Of a stretch of DNA of 64,000 nt, positions 1 to 12,069 are shown piece after piece. The stretch spans positions 1 through 64,000 of the forward strand of contig JAJEKV010000546.1 in NCBI GenBank assembly GCA_021234155.1. Reading direction: 5' to 3'. A program made the position numbers and the translations under genes. The notes beneath the pieces were generated by a model. The model ran no database searches. It was given only the letters and a program-made list of their open reading frames with translations, and was not told the DNA's origin. This DNA is from Isoetes taiwanensis (taxonomy: Eukaryota; Streptophyta; Lycopodiopsida; Isoetales; Isoetaceae). The first letter of the stretch is position 1, and each line of letters starts with the position of its first letter.

Positions 1-1200
1 CTCACTCATTACCATTTTCATGCTAATGTTGTGTTGGTTGAGCTGCGAATGCGGAGTTTCTACTCTTATTGTAATCTTTTGCTTGCATACTGGGGTTTTG
101 GATGGAAGGATGTTAAATTACAATAATGTGATAAAAAGGAAGCATCTTGAGGCGACTATATGCATGAAGAAATGAAATGGGAAGGTCCTCTTGAACTCTT
201 GTCTAATGATACTTTTGTCTTTATTAAATACTAGTCCTTAAAATGGCGGATTAAGGCAGATGCAGTGCGAGGGATACAGTTTTCAAATGTATTCATGATG
301 ATTTTGTTTGGTCAAGGCATAAAAACATTATGGCAAACTTATATGCCTAGTTAAAACATGTTTTGAAACACTAGTATAATGGATATTTTTAGACTTTACT
401 ATTGCTGTATTTGTTTGATGATATGATGGCAAATTTTTGTTGAAAAGATATATGCTCATAATGATAAATATATTTATGTTGTGAACATGAAGGAATGAAA
501 TGGAAATGTACAACTTTGATTCTTGGCTAGTGGCGGCTTAGATATGTTTTAAGCGATAACTTGTTAATGAATTGAGATATCTTGATACATGGAAAATGAT
601 TGTTGAATATGTTTCTTGGTAAGCTTCTGGAGTCAAATGCGATGAAATAATATGACAAATTTAATACGGTCTGAAACTAGTTTGAGACAAAAAAAGAATA
701 ATATTTGGCTAGTTGGATTTATCTTTGTTGCTACAATTATGTCTGAGTTTGAAATAGAAGTGCTTCATTGAGTGTAGTGGTATGATTTTAGTGAGAAATA
801 GAGAATAACATGCAGTATATGGAACAGAAATTACATAATTTTCAAAGAAGATAACTTGACATTATAGGATGATAATGATTGCATAACTATATGAATAGGC
901 ATGGCGATTAATACAAATATGAAAATAAAAGTTATAAAGGCGAGGAAATATGGACAGGTTTCATGTGCTAAATTCAATAATGAATTCAAAGGATAGTGTC
1001 TAAGTACTTGATTCATAGAATAATCATCATAGTTCATTTTCTAGTATGAAGTAGATAAAGGCCTTCTGAAGGGTCATTATAAATAGATGTCATGGCTAAT
1101 TGCGGAAGGCGGCTTATGCTGGTGTTATTAATTTGGGTTTTAAAAAGGAATTTTTGAAAAAAGGCTACAAATTAAAGGTCTGAAGAATCAAGTACATGTC
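1..1200. other. AT-rich intergenic DNA, no gene seen
   Basis: This stretch is AT-rich, with stop codons in every frame at short intervals. I see no domain, RNA gene, terminal repeat or tandem repeat in it. The short frames present look random. It ends where base composition rises sharply at about 1,210. Confidence 0.6.
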
Positions 1201-1204
1201 GCTT

Positions 1205-2640
1205 TTGAAAAGTGTGTGCTTTACAGGCGACCTTTTCGCCATGGACTGGCGAATCCCTTGCGCCATGACCTCGCTGCCATCTACCACAAACCCCTAAGCC
1301 CTCGCTTTACTCCCTACGCGCCACTTGTTACCCAGCGGCCTTTCGCTTCCGCCCGCCGTATTATGGCGTGCAGGTGATGCCAGCTTCAAAGTGACGGCGA
1401 ACCTAAAGAAGATGAAGCGTCTTCCAACTCTTTTAGGCGGAATACTATTGGGCTATCGCTTTTTGAGAGAAGACCCTGCGGTTGTGTCTTTAGACGTTTG
1501 GTGAAACTTTACTGAGGGGCCATTAGAATCCCCTACCCCATTTTTCATTTCAATGACCGCTTCCTCATGAAGCTCAATGCATGAGACCAACCCACCTGGT
1601 GGAGCGGCGACCAAGCTTGGGCCCTTGTTAAGTTCTATCCACAAGCGGTCCCAAGGAAGATTCGCCGAACTCATCGGGCCGAGGCCCAAAGATTCAACAC
1701 CTTGCTAGGGTAGAAGACCTTCAACAAATAGCTAATGCCCGGAAAACCGGGGCCGGTTTCTATTACCTTGGTAAAGGCCATGTACTTATGCGGGGACCAT
1801 TACAACCTTCCCACCTTCTTTTGGAGCGAAGAGCTTTATAGTTTTGTTTTGAAAATGTTCACCTAGCTTCACCGGATCGCATGGACCTTACAGCGGACAT
1901 GCGGGTCTCGGCCGGCCCGGTTCCTCTGGATTACCCGGCGCCTAAGCAGCGTTTGGACAAAGGCCAGACTCTTTGAAGAAGAGGCTTTGTAAAGAAGAGG
2001 AGGATACCCAAAACCAGCGAGGCGGGGACCAGCGAGATGGATCAAGAGGACCCGACAAGTTGATCGGCGGGGGATCCGAGCGTTGATCGGCCGGCGGGAT
2101 CAAAATGTTGATCAAAATCTTGATCAAAATGTGGATCAACATGTAGATCGGCGGGCCGAAATAGGAAAGAATCTGAGTGGGCTATAGGAAGGAAGAATAC
2201 AAAAAGGGAGATGTGGATTAAGACCCGATTGCAAAGGATGCCACCATTGCCAAGACATCGGCTCGGCGGCAGCGGATCGTTGAGAAAAGCACCGAAAACC
2301 CGTGGTAAATCCATCCCAATTTTGAAGCAAACCATCAAAAGCGGAAGCCCCATCGGTATCGGTAGGACGCTGATAGCTCTTCTTGAATATGTAAGTATCG
2401 AAGACTACTATTGAGCCATTAATCGTCGGCTCCCTTTTCCCCGGCTTGTTAGGAAATTGCCAGGACTTTAAAAAAGACACGAGGTTCCAAGCCTTTGCAA
2501 TCTCACTCGAGGAGAACAGAGGCCTACCTCATAGAGATTTTGGCGGCGTAACCTGCGCCATGCAAAGAGGATTACCATAATCTTAAGGACCTCCATTGCT
2601 TACGAAGGATCAGGGGAGTTTTGATGACTAAAGCGACTTT
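1205..2640. other. GC-rich decayed block, probably transposon-derived
   Basis: Composition rises abruptly from the AT-rich left flank. No frame carries a motif I recognise. The block lies upstream of a plus-strand gypsy gag and resembles in texture (GC-rich pieces divided by AT-rich spacers) the 56.4-61.0 kb leader of the related minus-strand element. I therefore infer old retroelement leader DNA, without direct sequence proof. The 12-bp GATC repeat at 2,040-2,150 lies inside it. Confidence 0.35.
2040..2150. repeat. 12-bp GATC-phased tandem repeat
   Basis: GATC occurs at 2040, 2062, 2073, 2085, 2098, 2110, 2122, 2134 and 2146. The last five are spaced exactly 12 bp, with units of the type GATCAAAATGTT. 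Because 12 is divisible by three, each frame reads a repeating four-residue peptide, which explains the short open frames here. They are repeat by-products rather than genes. Confidence 0.8.
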
Positions 2641-5235
2641 CTTTCTTTTGTTGTAAAATTATGGTGAACTTATCTATGTAAAATATTCTCATTTTGAGTA
2701 AATATAAAAATTTTTTTTCGCCACTTGGTGTGAATTTAAATAAATTATTAATTAATAATAATTTTTAATAATAATTTGAGGAAAGCGTCTTGAAAAGTAT
2801 AAAGCCCCTTTTTGGCCATTAGGGTTTCATTTCCCTTCTTGCTTTCGGCGTTTTCCTTCTCCTTCTTTGCACCTTCATCCTCATAGCTTCGCCCAACCCT
2901 TGACAATGGTATTTGGATGGAGAACAGGAGACTGGGACCTGCGGTTTCCTTTGATCTTCTTCACCCTTATCTCCTCCGACAAGTAGACCTCATCTCTAAC
3001 ATCTTGAGCATCCCAGTCGCCGCCTTCCTTCAGTTCTGGGGGAAGAGATTGTACGCATGTGTCTAGCGAAGGATGATTGGCTCTACCTCGACTTCCACAC
3101 CTGCTCGGATGTTAGGGGGTGATGAGCATCTTTCGAAATGTCATTAAAGGGCACTAAAGTGGACTGATCTCCCCATTGTCACAATAGTCGGGGAAGCTTG
3201 TTTGAGGCCCGATTTGCAGCCATCATTATGGACCAGTATATTGAGAGACGAGGAGATAGGCTGGCGAGCATTCCTCTACGCTTTGTACCTCGACCCGGAG
3301 GCGGCGAAGTAAAACCGATGAAACGAGATTTCGCGCGGTGGAGGAGTTAGCCACGGAGCCCGTAAGAAGAGATAAAGCCCTCAAACTCGAAGGGCTCAAC
3401 CTCCTTCCTACGTACTCTTGAATAATCAAGTACCTGATTCTAGAAGGACATAATGTGGGCCTACGGCGTTATTGCGATATGCGGGGCCCATAAAAAGATA
3501 GAGGTCCTCTATGATCTCATGAAATCTTTGCCGGGGATGACTTCCTCGACTTCCACGACACCGGTTGTGCATCCCCATAAGGTCATGAACTTGTTGGCCT
3601 ATCGGCCGAAAGAGCTAGAACGTTGAGACCCTTTTGCCGGTTCTTATTGGTGATACACCCCGGCCTACGGAGGAGCATTTTGCGGCTCGGGATCACGGCC
3701 TCCTCACCCGGATCAGCCATTCTGAGATCACCATGAGAGGGTGGATGGCGAGGAGGAAGATCTTTGGGACACCAAGGTAAGTCTTAGGGATGACAAGGAA
3801 GAAGCGGGGCGAGGAAAAGATCCCCAGGCAACTTGAAAAAGGCGGAGACCTCGAGGGGATCCCCAAATTGGGGCCATGGCAACCATGTGACCCAATTCTT
3901 CCTTTCATCTTCCCCACCAGGCAAGGCAAGGAGGTCTGTTCTTCTCCAAGAACTTGGGGCCTTCTTCTGAAACATCTTGGTGGGCACCCGTGCGATATCC
4001 ACCTTGGCGGGCCATAAGAAGATTGACTATCCGCGCCACCATCATTACCTTGGTCCGTGATTTGGCTCGTGGCATTGGGGGCGATGGCGGGTGCGCTAAT
4101 ATCGCGACTCCTTGTGGCGGCACCCTTGGCCACTTGCTTGCCACCGGAGGCGGCAGCTTCGAGCAGCCCTCTGCTAGCCTTGCGCCACTTTGATCGCTAC
4201 CGACCACCTCCTCAACCTATGGACGGCGAGGAGGAACCTAGTTCTTAGAATTTCTTTCTAAATGTATAATTTTTTGTATTACATATAAGATGTAAATTTT
4301 GATTTGGCATTTTTTCTTAGCCCATCCTATAATATATGTGCCATTTTCTTATGAATTATGATTATTCTATTGTTGAATACAATTAAATTGTTTTTCTCCC
4401 ATCATACTTCCTTGTATCTTTTAGAGCTTAGAATATCACGACATTGTTCACATTGTATATTCATTCGTACTATGATCTCATGGTCGAGGAATGAATCACC
4501 AATAAGATCGAGAAGGGATGATCGAGGACCACCCGGAGCTAGGACTAAGCCCAGCGATATGGTGAATATCCGGATCCAAATGATGACTCGAAGAAGGGAA
4601 CTTATTGTGGAAGGAGAGCCTTATGATCGGCTAAAAGTTGGAAGTAGTCAACATTCTCGAGCGTGCTTTTGAGCGTTTGCGACAAACTCTTCGGCGAACT
4701 TGGGATTATTGGGAGATGGCGAGGCATAAAGCTTATCTGCCGATGCTAATGAGCATTTATGGCAGTTTTTTCTTTACTTTGAGATCTCTTTAATCTCCTC
4801 ATCATTAGTCCCACTTTGGACTACCAACATGTCATTATTCGGGCATGGGCTCGCTACAAGTTAGTAAGGCCGTGCGGAAGCGTTCGCTTCTCCATCCTCT
4901 ACCCTTTTGCGCAGACCCTAGCTTTAATCTCTTGATTTTTCTTTGATGGCTAAGTATGTGTTAACTAAGAGTTCTTTGAATGTAATAGAACCTTATGGCT
5001 GAGAAATATGTTGTAATCACTACTTTTGTACATTATGACCTAAGTTTTGCTAAGGATGTAGCTTCGGATGTAGCTGTTACTTTTTCTTAATAATAAAGAT
5101 CTTTTCTTCTCTTCTATGGTCTTCATTATTATTTCCTAGCACTACTTAAAATAAGCCGTTGTGACCCGTGGTATCACCATAACTCTCTTTATACCTTCTT
5201 ATGGTCAATATAGGCGGATTGCGTAGCGGACCATG
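2641..5235. other. Alternating AT-rich and GC-rich decayed DNA, no intact gene
   Basis: AT-rich spacers (about 2,640-2,800, 4,255-4,440 and 4,780-5,140) alternate with GC-rich pieces at 2,850-4,250 and 4,450-4,750. Short coding-like runs appear in plus frames near 3,220-3,600, for example MDQYIERRGDRLASIPLRF, but stops and frame changes follow quickly. I recognise no domain. A likely origin is the leader of the gypsy element whose gag begins at about 5,240. This is inference from position. Confidence 0.35.
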
Positions 5236-5239
5236 GCAA

Positions 5240-6575
5240 ACACCCTCAAATGCTAGCGGACTTGCTGAACAAGAACTCATGTTGATGCGGCGGCGGTTAG
5301 GAGAGCTCGGGCTTATGTGTTGAGCGCCAACCCACCCGACATCTTTGCGAGAGGGCGGGCCGGAGTTACCTCCGTTACCCAAGCCCACCACCACGGCTGA
5401 CCACACTTTTTGAACGGATACATACACAAAGGAGGCACCATTCCAAGCGTCATCGAAGTTCCTCTAAGGATAGTGCCACATCATCACAATCGGCTACTTG
5501 AGTCCTGCAATTAGTGCGTCTATATCATCCTGACCATGGCCTTGTAGGGACAAGAATGCTGGTAAGGCGGTTGACCGCGGCCATAGCGATTATATGGAAA
5601 AATAAGGCGGCCCGGTTTGATGGGAAATCTAGAGGTGGGCTGAATCACCGAGTCACAGTTGGGCCGAGATGAAGAGTTTGGAAAATCTATGGCATGACGA
5701 GAAAGGATCTGAGGAAAGGTTGCCACCACAAACTTGAGGGCTGCTTCGTATTTGGTGGAAGGGTTATGCGAGCAAGCATCACGGATAGAAGCCGGTCTAC
5801 AAATTCGAAAGTTGCCAAACTTTTAAAGTAAGCATTATAATGCCGTCGCGCACAAATGCCAACGGTCCGGACTTTCTATAGGTTGGAAGCGAGAAGGGTA
5901 TGTCGGTTCAGGCCTACAGCGGTGAATTCATGTGCTTGGTATGTGCGGGAATGAATGAAAAGAGGCGTTGAGGGCTATATTGAAGGGTTGGCCCCATCAA
6001 ATTAAGCGAATGGTTAAGGCCATGAGCCGAAGTGATTCGCGAGTGAGGCTAAGGCATTGAGCACACGGAGGAGGAACCGCGCCAGAAGCCGGTACCAGCA
6101 TACGCCCCTTACTGCATACGCCAGGTCCCACCTTACAAGCCGGCTCACTGATCACGGGCCCTCTGTTGAGAACTCTTAGGCGCCGGGAAAAGAAAGTCAC
6201 CTTCAACATAGACAAGCAGAACAATGTCATTAAGGAAGTTCGAACCTCTTACGGGTCTATTCCCAAAGAGGCCGAGATCATTCTGTGAAGATAAGGCATA
6301 TTTGGTGTATGCGTTGGGGCACTTCATCTTGAATTGCCCTTATGTCACAGACTGCCCGGTGGCCGTGCCCGGAGCCTCGATTGGGACGATCCGGTTTACA
6401 CTACGTAGGAGGCTCCAGAAGTATATATTCGCGGTCGTCTCATATCCTTTTGACTATAAGCTGGCAATCTTTGAAGTCGGCGACTGCTTAGTTATTTCCA
6501 CTATAGGTCAAGTAGGCGGTAAAGCCTTTCATAATTCTTATGGACGCGGGAAGTACACATAATTTTGCTTCTCTA
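5240..6575 (+). pseudogene. Gypsy gag remnant
   Basis: Gag forms the virus-like particle and binds the element RNA. The coding signal moves between frames. Recognisable parts match the minus-strand gag at 55.15-56.43 kb: the N-terminal EQELM-type stretch near 5,265, the capsid part near 5,650-5,900, and a degraded CCHC knuckle near 6,290-6,345 (cysteine of KxxxLVYxxxGHFILNCP). The knuckle has lost its first cysteines. The longest open piece is 6,224-6,562. Multiple frame changes and stops make it non-functional. The assignment rests on comparison with the second copy and on the GHF..NCP signature. Confidence 0.7.
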
Positions 6576-7202
6576 GAATGGCCCGGTATTACTGACTTGA
6601 GACTTTTGAGGTCAGGCGACACTTGTCACTAGCCGATGGAAAAATCGGACATACTCATGGCGTCGCATTAACCTTAAAATGCTGCCGGATGCACCGGTTG
6701 CGTGGGGTCTTAGAATAATGGATATTGGCAAATATGATCGATTGTGGGCATGGAATTTCGGCATCTGTAGCGAGCCAATATAGGCTACTGAAAAGCGGAG
6801 GTTGCCTTCAGCGACTAATGGGTAGTGATGTAACTATTAAAGGTGATCCCTTAAACCCCATTATGGCGGTCTCGTCCCTCGGGCTGATTAGATAAGGCTA
6901 TGCCAAAGGATAAGCTACTTTGCGTCATCGAACTTGCCTTCCTTGAGTCGGTGATAGCGAGAAACAAGTAATTGATGCCTTGCCAAGGGCATTCTTGATC
7001 TTCTTAGGGATTGGACTTGGTCCTTGAACTCTTTTCTTATAATGATCATGTGAAATGCACCTCGATTGCTTAAAAGCCATTTCAAACTTTAAAGTTTTAA
7101 TATATTACCCGGAAATAAGGAATTACCTTCCTTCATAATGTAAACTCTTATATTGGTATCTAACAACAATCTTGAGGGCGACATTATTTCTAGGAGGGAG
7201 AA
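6576..7202 (+). pseudogene. Gypsy protease / pol tail remnant
   Basis: 6,610-6,830 aligns with the protease region of the minus-strand copy (55.0 kb and 51.7-51.87 kb), including a MDIG/K-type stretch near 6,718. It lacks the nested LTR element found there, so it shows the empty site (around 6,672). From about 6,990 to 7,190 the sequence matches the last bases before the other copy's 3' LTR (48.02-48.22 kb). The tract AGGAGGGAGAA at 7,192-7,202 is a polypurine tract directly before the LTR. RT through integrase is missing. Confidence 0.7.
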
Positions 7203-8709
7203 TGTGGCGTTCAAGTATTTATACGATTATACATTATAAATATCTGACACGTCACCAGATAAAATACGCCACCATGGGGTATTGTAACCTAGGGGGTTGA
7301 CCTAAAAGGGATTAAATTAGCTATGCTAATTTAATTATTAGAATAATAACCTATAATTAGAATTAATATCTAAATTGGGTTAATTAAGTTAATTAATGGA
7401 TTAGGAAACTTGGCCAAACTCGATTAGCTAGCATGGGAATGCTAACTTGGGCCATCAAGATTGGATCCTACCCCATTTCACCCAAAATCGAGCCGGAGGA
7501 GAAGCATTTGGCCCAAGCACACCGGCATTGTGACGACCACCCAGTTGTTGCTACACACGGTCTTGAGAGATGGGCCTTATGACAATGGATCAAGGCTGGA
7601 ACTTCGGGTTAGTCGATAATCTAGTTGATATCTCAAGGTCTAGCGTTCGATTAAGTCCTTTGAGTCTTCTCTGTTTTGTTTTACTTAGGATTAACCCTTC
7701 TTTGGTATCTAAGATTACATTTCAATTATGGATTATGTTATGATGGATGGATGTGTATGTGAAAGTAGCTGTTAAACCTCCATAAAAGCGGGGATTAGGG
7801 GGATAGAACCTCTGTGCCATATGCTTTAGTATGCTCCTAGAAAGCTCCTTTAATTCCCAATTGATGCAGCATGTGCACAAGGGAGACCCTTTAAAGTGCG
7901 TGGATGCTATGGAATTGCTTAGCTACCCGGATAGGGGGGTGTGGTGAAGTGGGGGTGGGGTCTGCACGAACATAAAAGGCTGGGACTCTCTACGATGGGC
8001 TGGGCACGATGGCCGATCCGTGAAGGCGGGTATGGGTGTTTACTCCGCGTCTGAAGGTGTGACCCATATGGGGCACGTGCTGAAGTAGGTGGGGTGAAGT
8101 AAGTCGAGGCAGGATGCGAGGGGGTGCGCTGATCGACGCGTATTCTAGCTCACCCATGGAACTGTGATCTGGAAGGGGACATGACTGCCTCTCGTCGGAC
8201 GGGGCCATGAACCACAGGTAGGCTCGAAGGGTGTTTCTTGAATCTATGGCATTATCCGGGCTATGGTGGCATCATAACATGATTGGACTCATCGTAAAGT
8301 GTTAGGAGGGATGGAGTGGACAACCCTGGCCCGTGTTCTATGCCAATAGCATGCATGTCAAATTAGATATGATCTCTTGAGACCCTAGCCCAGGTCGGTC
8401 ATCCTCAGCAGATGCGGTAGGAATTGCAGAACCATGGGTTTGGGTGTTTTCCCTAGTATTAAATGCATATTCTTTGTTGTTGTCACTTGGATGGGTGTGC
8501 CACCCCTCGTGGTGGTATATTATGATATGATTATGATGTGTGCTAACCTATTCGCTGCATTAGGAGCCCCATTGAAGCCATGGAAATGACCCTGTGTCCT
8601 TCACTTGAGCATCTTTTATAGATGGCCCGTTAGGCGGATTCGTGAGTGAGTTGATTGCCATGGGAGGGAAAATGCCAAGTCGGTGTCGTATATATTCAGG
8701 GGCGTCACA
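7203..8709 (+). repeat. 3' LTR of left gypsy element (1,507 bp)
   Basis: Starts TGTGGCG after a polypurine tract and ends CGTCACA, so the ends form an inverted pair (TGTGrCG / CGTCACA). It corresponds along its length to 61,096-62,685 on the opposite strand. Landmarks are the AT-rich 5' part (7,220-7,420), the GTGGGGGTGGGGTCT tract (7,948) and the GTGTCCTTCAC tract (8,596). The long minus-strand frame at 7,990-8,208 is an LTR by-product. Confidence 0.85.
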
Positions 8710-8774
8710 CCAACCCTCTTCTTCTTTGCTTCTATGTCAGATGGAGGTGGTGCTCAGGGAGTTCTTTCTGAGTA

Positions 8775-8985
8775 ATGCGCAAAGGTTACGTGGTGCAGCC
8801 CTTTTCTAGCTTTGCCTTTTTGAATCTATATGATCGAAGAACACAAAGAAACATGGCAAAATTTGTAGAAACATTTTTTGAACTAAACAATTTCCCTCTA
8901 GCTAGTTGTTCTTGAGAGGAATAACCCGACTCAACTGCTCGATCGATGGCTTCCAAAGCTAATGAAAACCCTCTATTTTCCTTGT
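8775..8985 (+). repeat. ~210-bp direct repeat, copy 1
   Basis: Matches 10,210-10,420 in the same orientation, including GCCTTTTTGAATCTATATGATC and AATAACCCGACTC blocks. It begins shortly after the gypsy LTR. The pair, 1.4 kb apart, could be terminal repeats of a small non-autonomous LTR element or a dispersed repeat. I found no primer site, polypurine tract or clean TG...CA ends to settle this. Confidence 0.65.
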
Positions 8986-10209
8986 TCCTCAACCTCCTTT
9001 CTCAATGTTTTTCAAGTCTATTATGTTTGATAAATGCTTTATGGCTCTTGCAAGGAGGGGTGGACCCTTGTATATTGATGTTTAGATGTATTGATGGTGT
9101 ATTAGATGTTTAGCATTTTGGTAGATTTCAATGGGCCTTCAGAATGGTATGGATCCGGGAAAAGCTATCGGCTTAAGGATTACTAAGTATATATTTTATC
9201 GTTTTCATGTTTTTATGAAGGGACATGCATTAGATGGTGGTGTTACGTATCTTCCACTCAATGTTAATCTATATATACATTTTATGCATGTTTTAGCGTA
9301 TACATAGCTTTCTTTATGGTTATGCTTATTGCTATTTTTGGACCCTTGGATCATGGGAGATTCTATGGAATCTTTCACATCAAGGACCAATGTAGTTAAG
9401 TGCATTTTTTTTTTGCTGAAAAAATCTGCTTGAATCCATGGTGCAAGAAACATGGTGCTATTTTTGAAAAATTATTGGCAAGAGCGACACCCGCTGACCA
9501 TGCCTCGGCGCTACTTGCCTCTCAAGCTTAACGGTACGGAAGGAATAAAATTCAAATGCATGCGCCATTCGATTAAGCCAAAAATTTGCCATTTGCAATG
9601 ATGTTGAAAAGAACAATGCTTGAGTTTTTGGTGACCAAGCTTGCACCGGGGATGCGGATCGAAGAAGGAAGGATGATGGCTAAGGTTAGTCAAATGGCTA
9701 TTTTGTAGCGGTTTGTAAGAAAAATGGCTAAAGTAAATGGAAAAAATGCTTTAAAAAAAAAATTTTAGCCCAATTTTGCCGTCCAAGTGAGTTTTAGGTT
9801 GAATAGCCAAACCTTTACCTCGGACATATCCATAGGGACATCGATTAGCTAAACAAAATGGCAGAAATTCAACACCAATGTATGTACTAACTTTAGAAAT
9901 TTCAAATAGGTTTATATTTTTCTTTTTTCTTTTTTTCCTTTTTTCTTGTTCAAGTACAAAGTTAAAAGCATTAGAGGAGAAAAGGAACAATGTAGTCCCT
10001 TTTTTTCTCTCAAAAAATGTATATTTTGTGAACCAAATAGACTTTGAAGCCGATATTTGAAATTGGATCTTAAAGGAGGAACCGAAATGAAAACAATGGA
10101 TATGAAGTATATGAAAGAAACATATTTTTTTATTGATGTGAGATGAAACATACAAATCAAAGAAGACTTGCTAGATCATATAGCAATCTCTTGAGTTCTT
10201 TTGAGTTAA
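8986..10209. other. DNA between the two direct repeats, no gene seen
   Basis: It contains a pyrimidine-rich tract (9,915-9,950) and open frames that derive from low-complexity sequence. No domain was recognised. Confidence 0.5.
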
Positions 10210-10420
10210 AGCTGCGCCAAACATCGTGATCGCCCCTTTCTTTTTCTTTGCCTTTTTGAATCTATATGATCAGAAGAACACAAAAAGCGTGGCAAAATCG
10301 TAGAAACATTTTTTGAACTAAACATTTTTTTTCCCTCAGCTAGTTATTGCAAAGAATAACCCGACTCAAGCTTTCGATCGATAGCTCTAAACCCTAATGA
10401 AAACCTTGTGTTTTGCCTTT
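10210..10420 (+). repeat. ~210-bp direct repeat, copy 2
   Basis: Second copy of the 8,775-8,985 repeat, differing by many substitutions and small indels. The flanks beyond 10,425 do not match those of copy 1. Confidence 0.65.
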
Positions 10421-12069
10421 GGATTTTTTCCTTTTCTTTTCTATGGTTTGCATAAACGGACCATTATATCACTCAATTAAACCTATTATGCCAAATTATA
10501 ATGTCATGCTAATGTCATGCTAAATAGTGCTTAATATGGAGAATTCTCATCCCTGACTCGAAGAGCGAAATTTGTGTTGTGGTAGGTAACTCCTCCACAA
10601 CCTTAGTAGTACCATAAACAGCGTACCAAGAGGTGCTTTTTATTCATCAAGACTTCATTTGCTTTGTCCCTAGAATCTTGTTCTAAAATTCAAATCTACA
10701 ATCATGCCAAAAAGCGAGTTAGAGATAAAAATATAGTTGGTTGATATCAAGCGTGTAACATGATGCACAAAAAAGAAAATGGGCTGGTCCCATCAGCCCC
10801 AAATACATCGGGGCCAATATTTTTCCCAAAAAAGTCATTTATGGGATGAGATAAAGGGATAAAGGCTGCAGTTGTTTAGATATTATTTGCATTATGGCGC
10901 CTTCCTTATATAAAAATGGCCCTTTTCATAAATGGCCAAACTTTGGTGGTATTTTTTCTTGAGCTCTATTCCACTGGAAAGCCACGAAGAGAGATGAGCA
11001 CCAAACTATAGCGGGACCCAGAAAGAGAGGCGGAAGCCTGCAAGCAACACAAAACCCTAAAATACGCGTTGGTTAGGAAAACTACAGGCGATAACCCGGT
11101 CAAACTTTATATCCACCGCAATCTATTACTATGCATGTTTGCCTCGCCTTCTTTTTACGCATGATGATTTATTCTAAGGCTTGAGACCTACTGCTCATCC
11201 AATTGATTAACGCGATCACCCTATGCTTTAAGGATTCAACGGGGTGGGGCTGGCGACATACTAACAAGAGCTGGTATTTCAATATGGATTTGGAAGCATT
11301 GCTTCTATGCGAAACAAGATCAAAGGCATTATAACTTGTTCGGCTTATGAATTGTCTTAAGGGCCCATAAAGCACTAGATAATAAGTGCCAATCATGTTG
11401 TGATACACTAACCGTTTTCTTGAGTATACCCTTGAGTATCTTATTGGAAGATTACGCTTGTCATTTGCCATAGGGGTAGCAAGAGGAGCTTTTTGTAATA
11501 CCATCGCATTGTTAAAATCATTAGAGGTAAAATGTCATTCATGAACTAGGTGTCACCGCACCAACAATTCATTCTTTGTTGTTTTTTTTCCCCATAAGAG
11601 AAGTCTTTGAGGTGTATTTTCAATATGGTGACCAATAGCTTCTCTTAGAGGTCATTAGCGCCTCTACCCATTTTGTAAATAGGAATCGATTGGATCAAAG
11701 TTATAATTGCAAGGTTGTATGTGTGCTAGAATGAGATATCTTTTGAAGTTAGTTCAATATTCCCTATGAAATCCATACTCTAAAACTCAAAAGAACACTT
11801 GGTGAAATGATGGGTTTTAAAGACTTTTATGAAATTTGTCCCCATGCAATTGATATTTTTCACACATTTTTTGTGTATTCATGGCAGTTCTTAAAATTTG
11901 TGGGCCAATAGTAACCTCTTTGGAGGCACTTCTTGGCGGTTAATGCGCTAAAATGGCCTCTGCACAACCCATCATGACATTCATGTTTGGTCAATTCACT
12001 GTTCCACCTCAGTCAATATACCTCAAGAAAACTCCATTTCTATCTTTCTTGCATACTCTCCTACCATTA
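10421..12069. other. No gene or repeat recognised
   Basis: AT-rich single-copy-looking sequence. The minus-strand frame at 11,169-11,504 (111 codons) shows no domain that I know and no matching neighbour, so I do not call it a gene. Confidence 0.45.

Larger units (their letters stand above)
5240..8709 (+). mobile_element. Ty3/gypsy chromovirus-type element, 3' part with intact LTR (left copy)
   Basis: Gag remnants (5,240-6,575), a short pol/protease remnant (6,580-7,200), a purine-rich tract and an LTR (7,203-8,709) lie in order on the plus strand. Every part has a counterpart on the minus strand of the 47.3-62.7 kb element: the gag knuckle region, the protease region, the last ~200 bp before the LTR, and the LTR itself. 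RT, RNase H and integrase are absent, so about 5 kb of pol has been deleted between roughly 6,850 and 6,970. No 5' LTR of this copy is visible in the window. Confidence 0.85.

Noticed and set aside
7990-8208. Open frame within the left LTR
   Set aside because: The LTR is non-coding and the corresponding sequence in the other LTR copy does not keep the frame.
7203-8709. Solo LTR
   Set aside because: A polypurine tract and pol-tail sequence precede it and the flanks do not match (GAGAA versus CCAAC), so it is the 3' LTR of a partial element.
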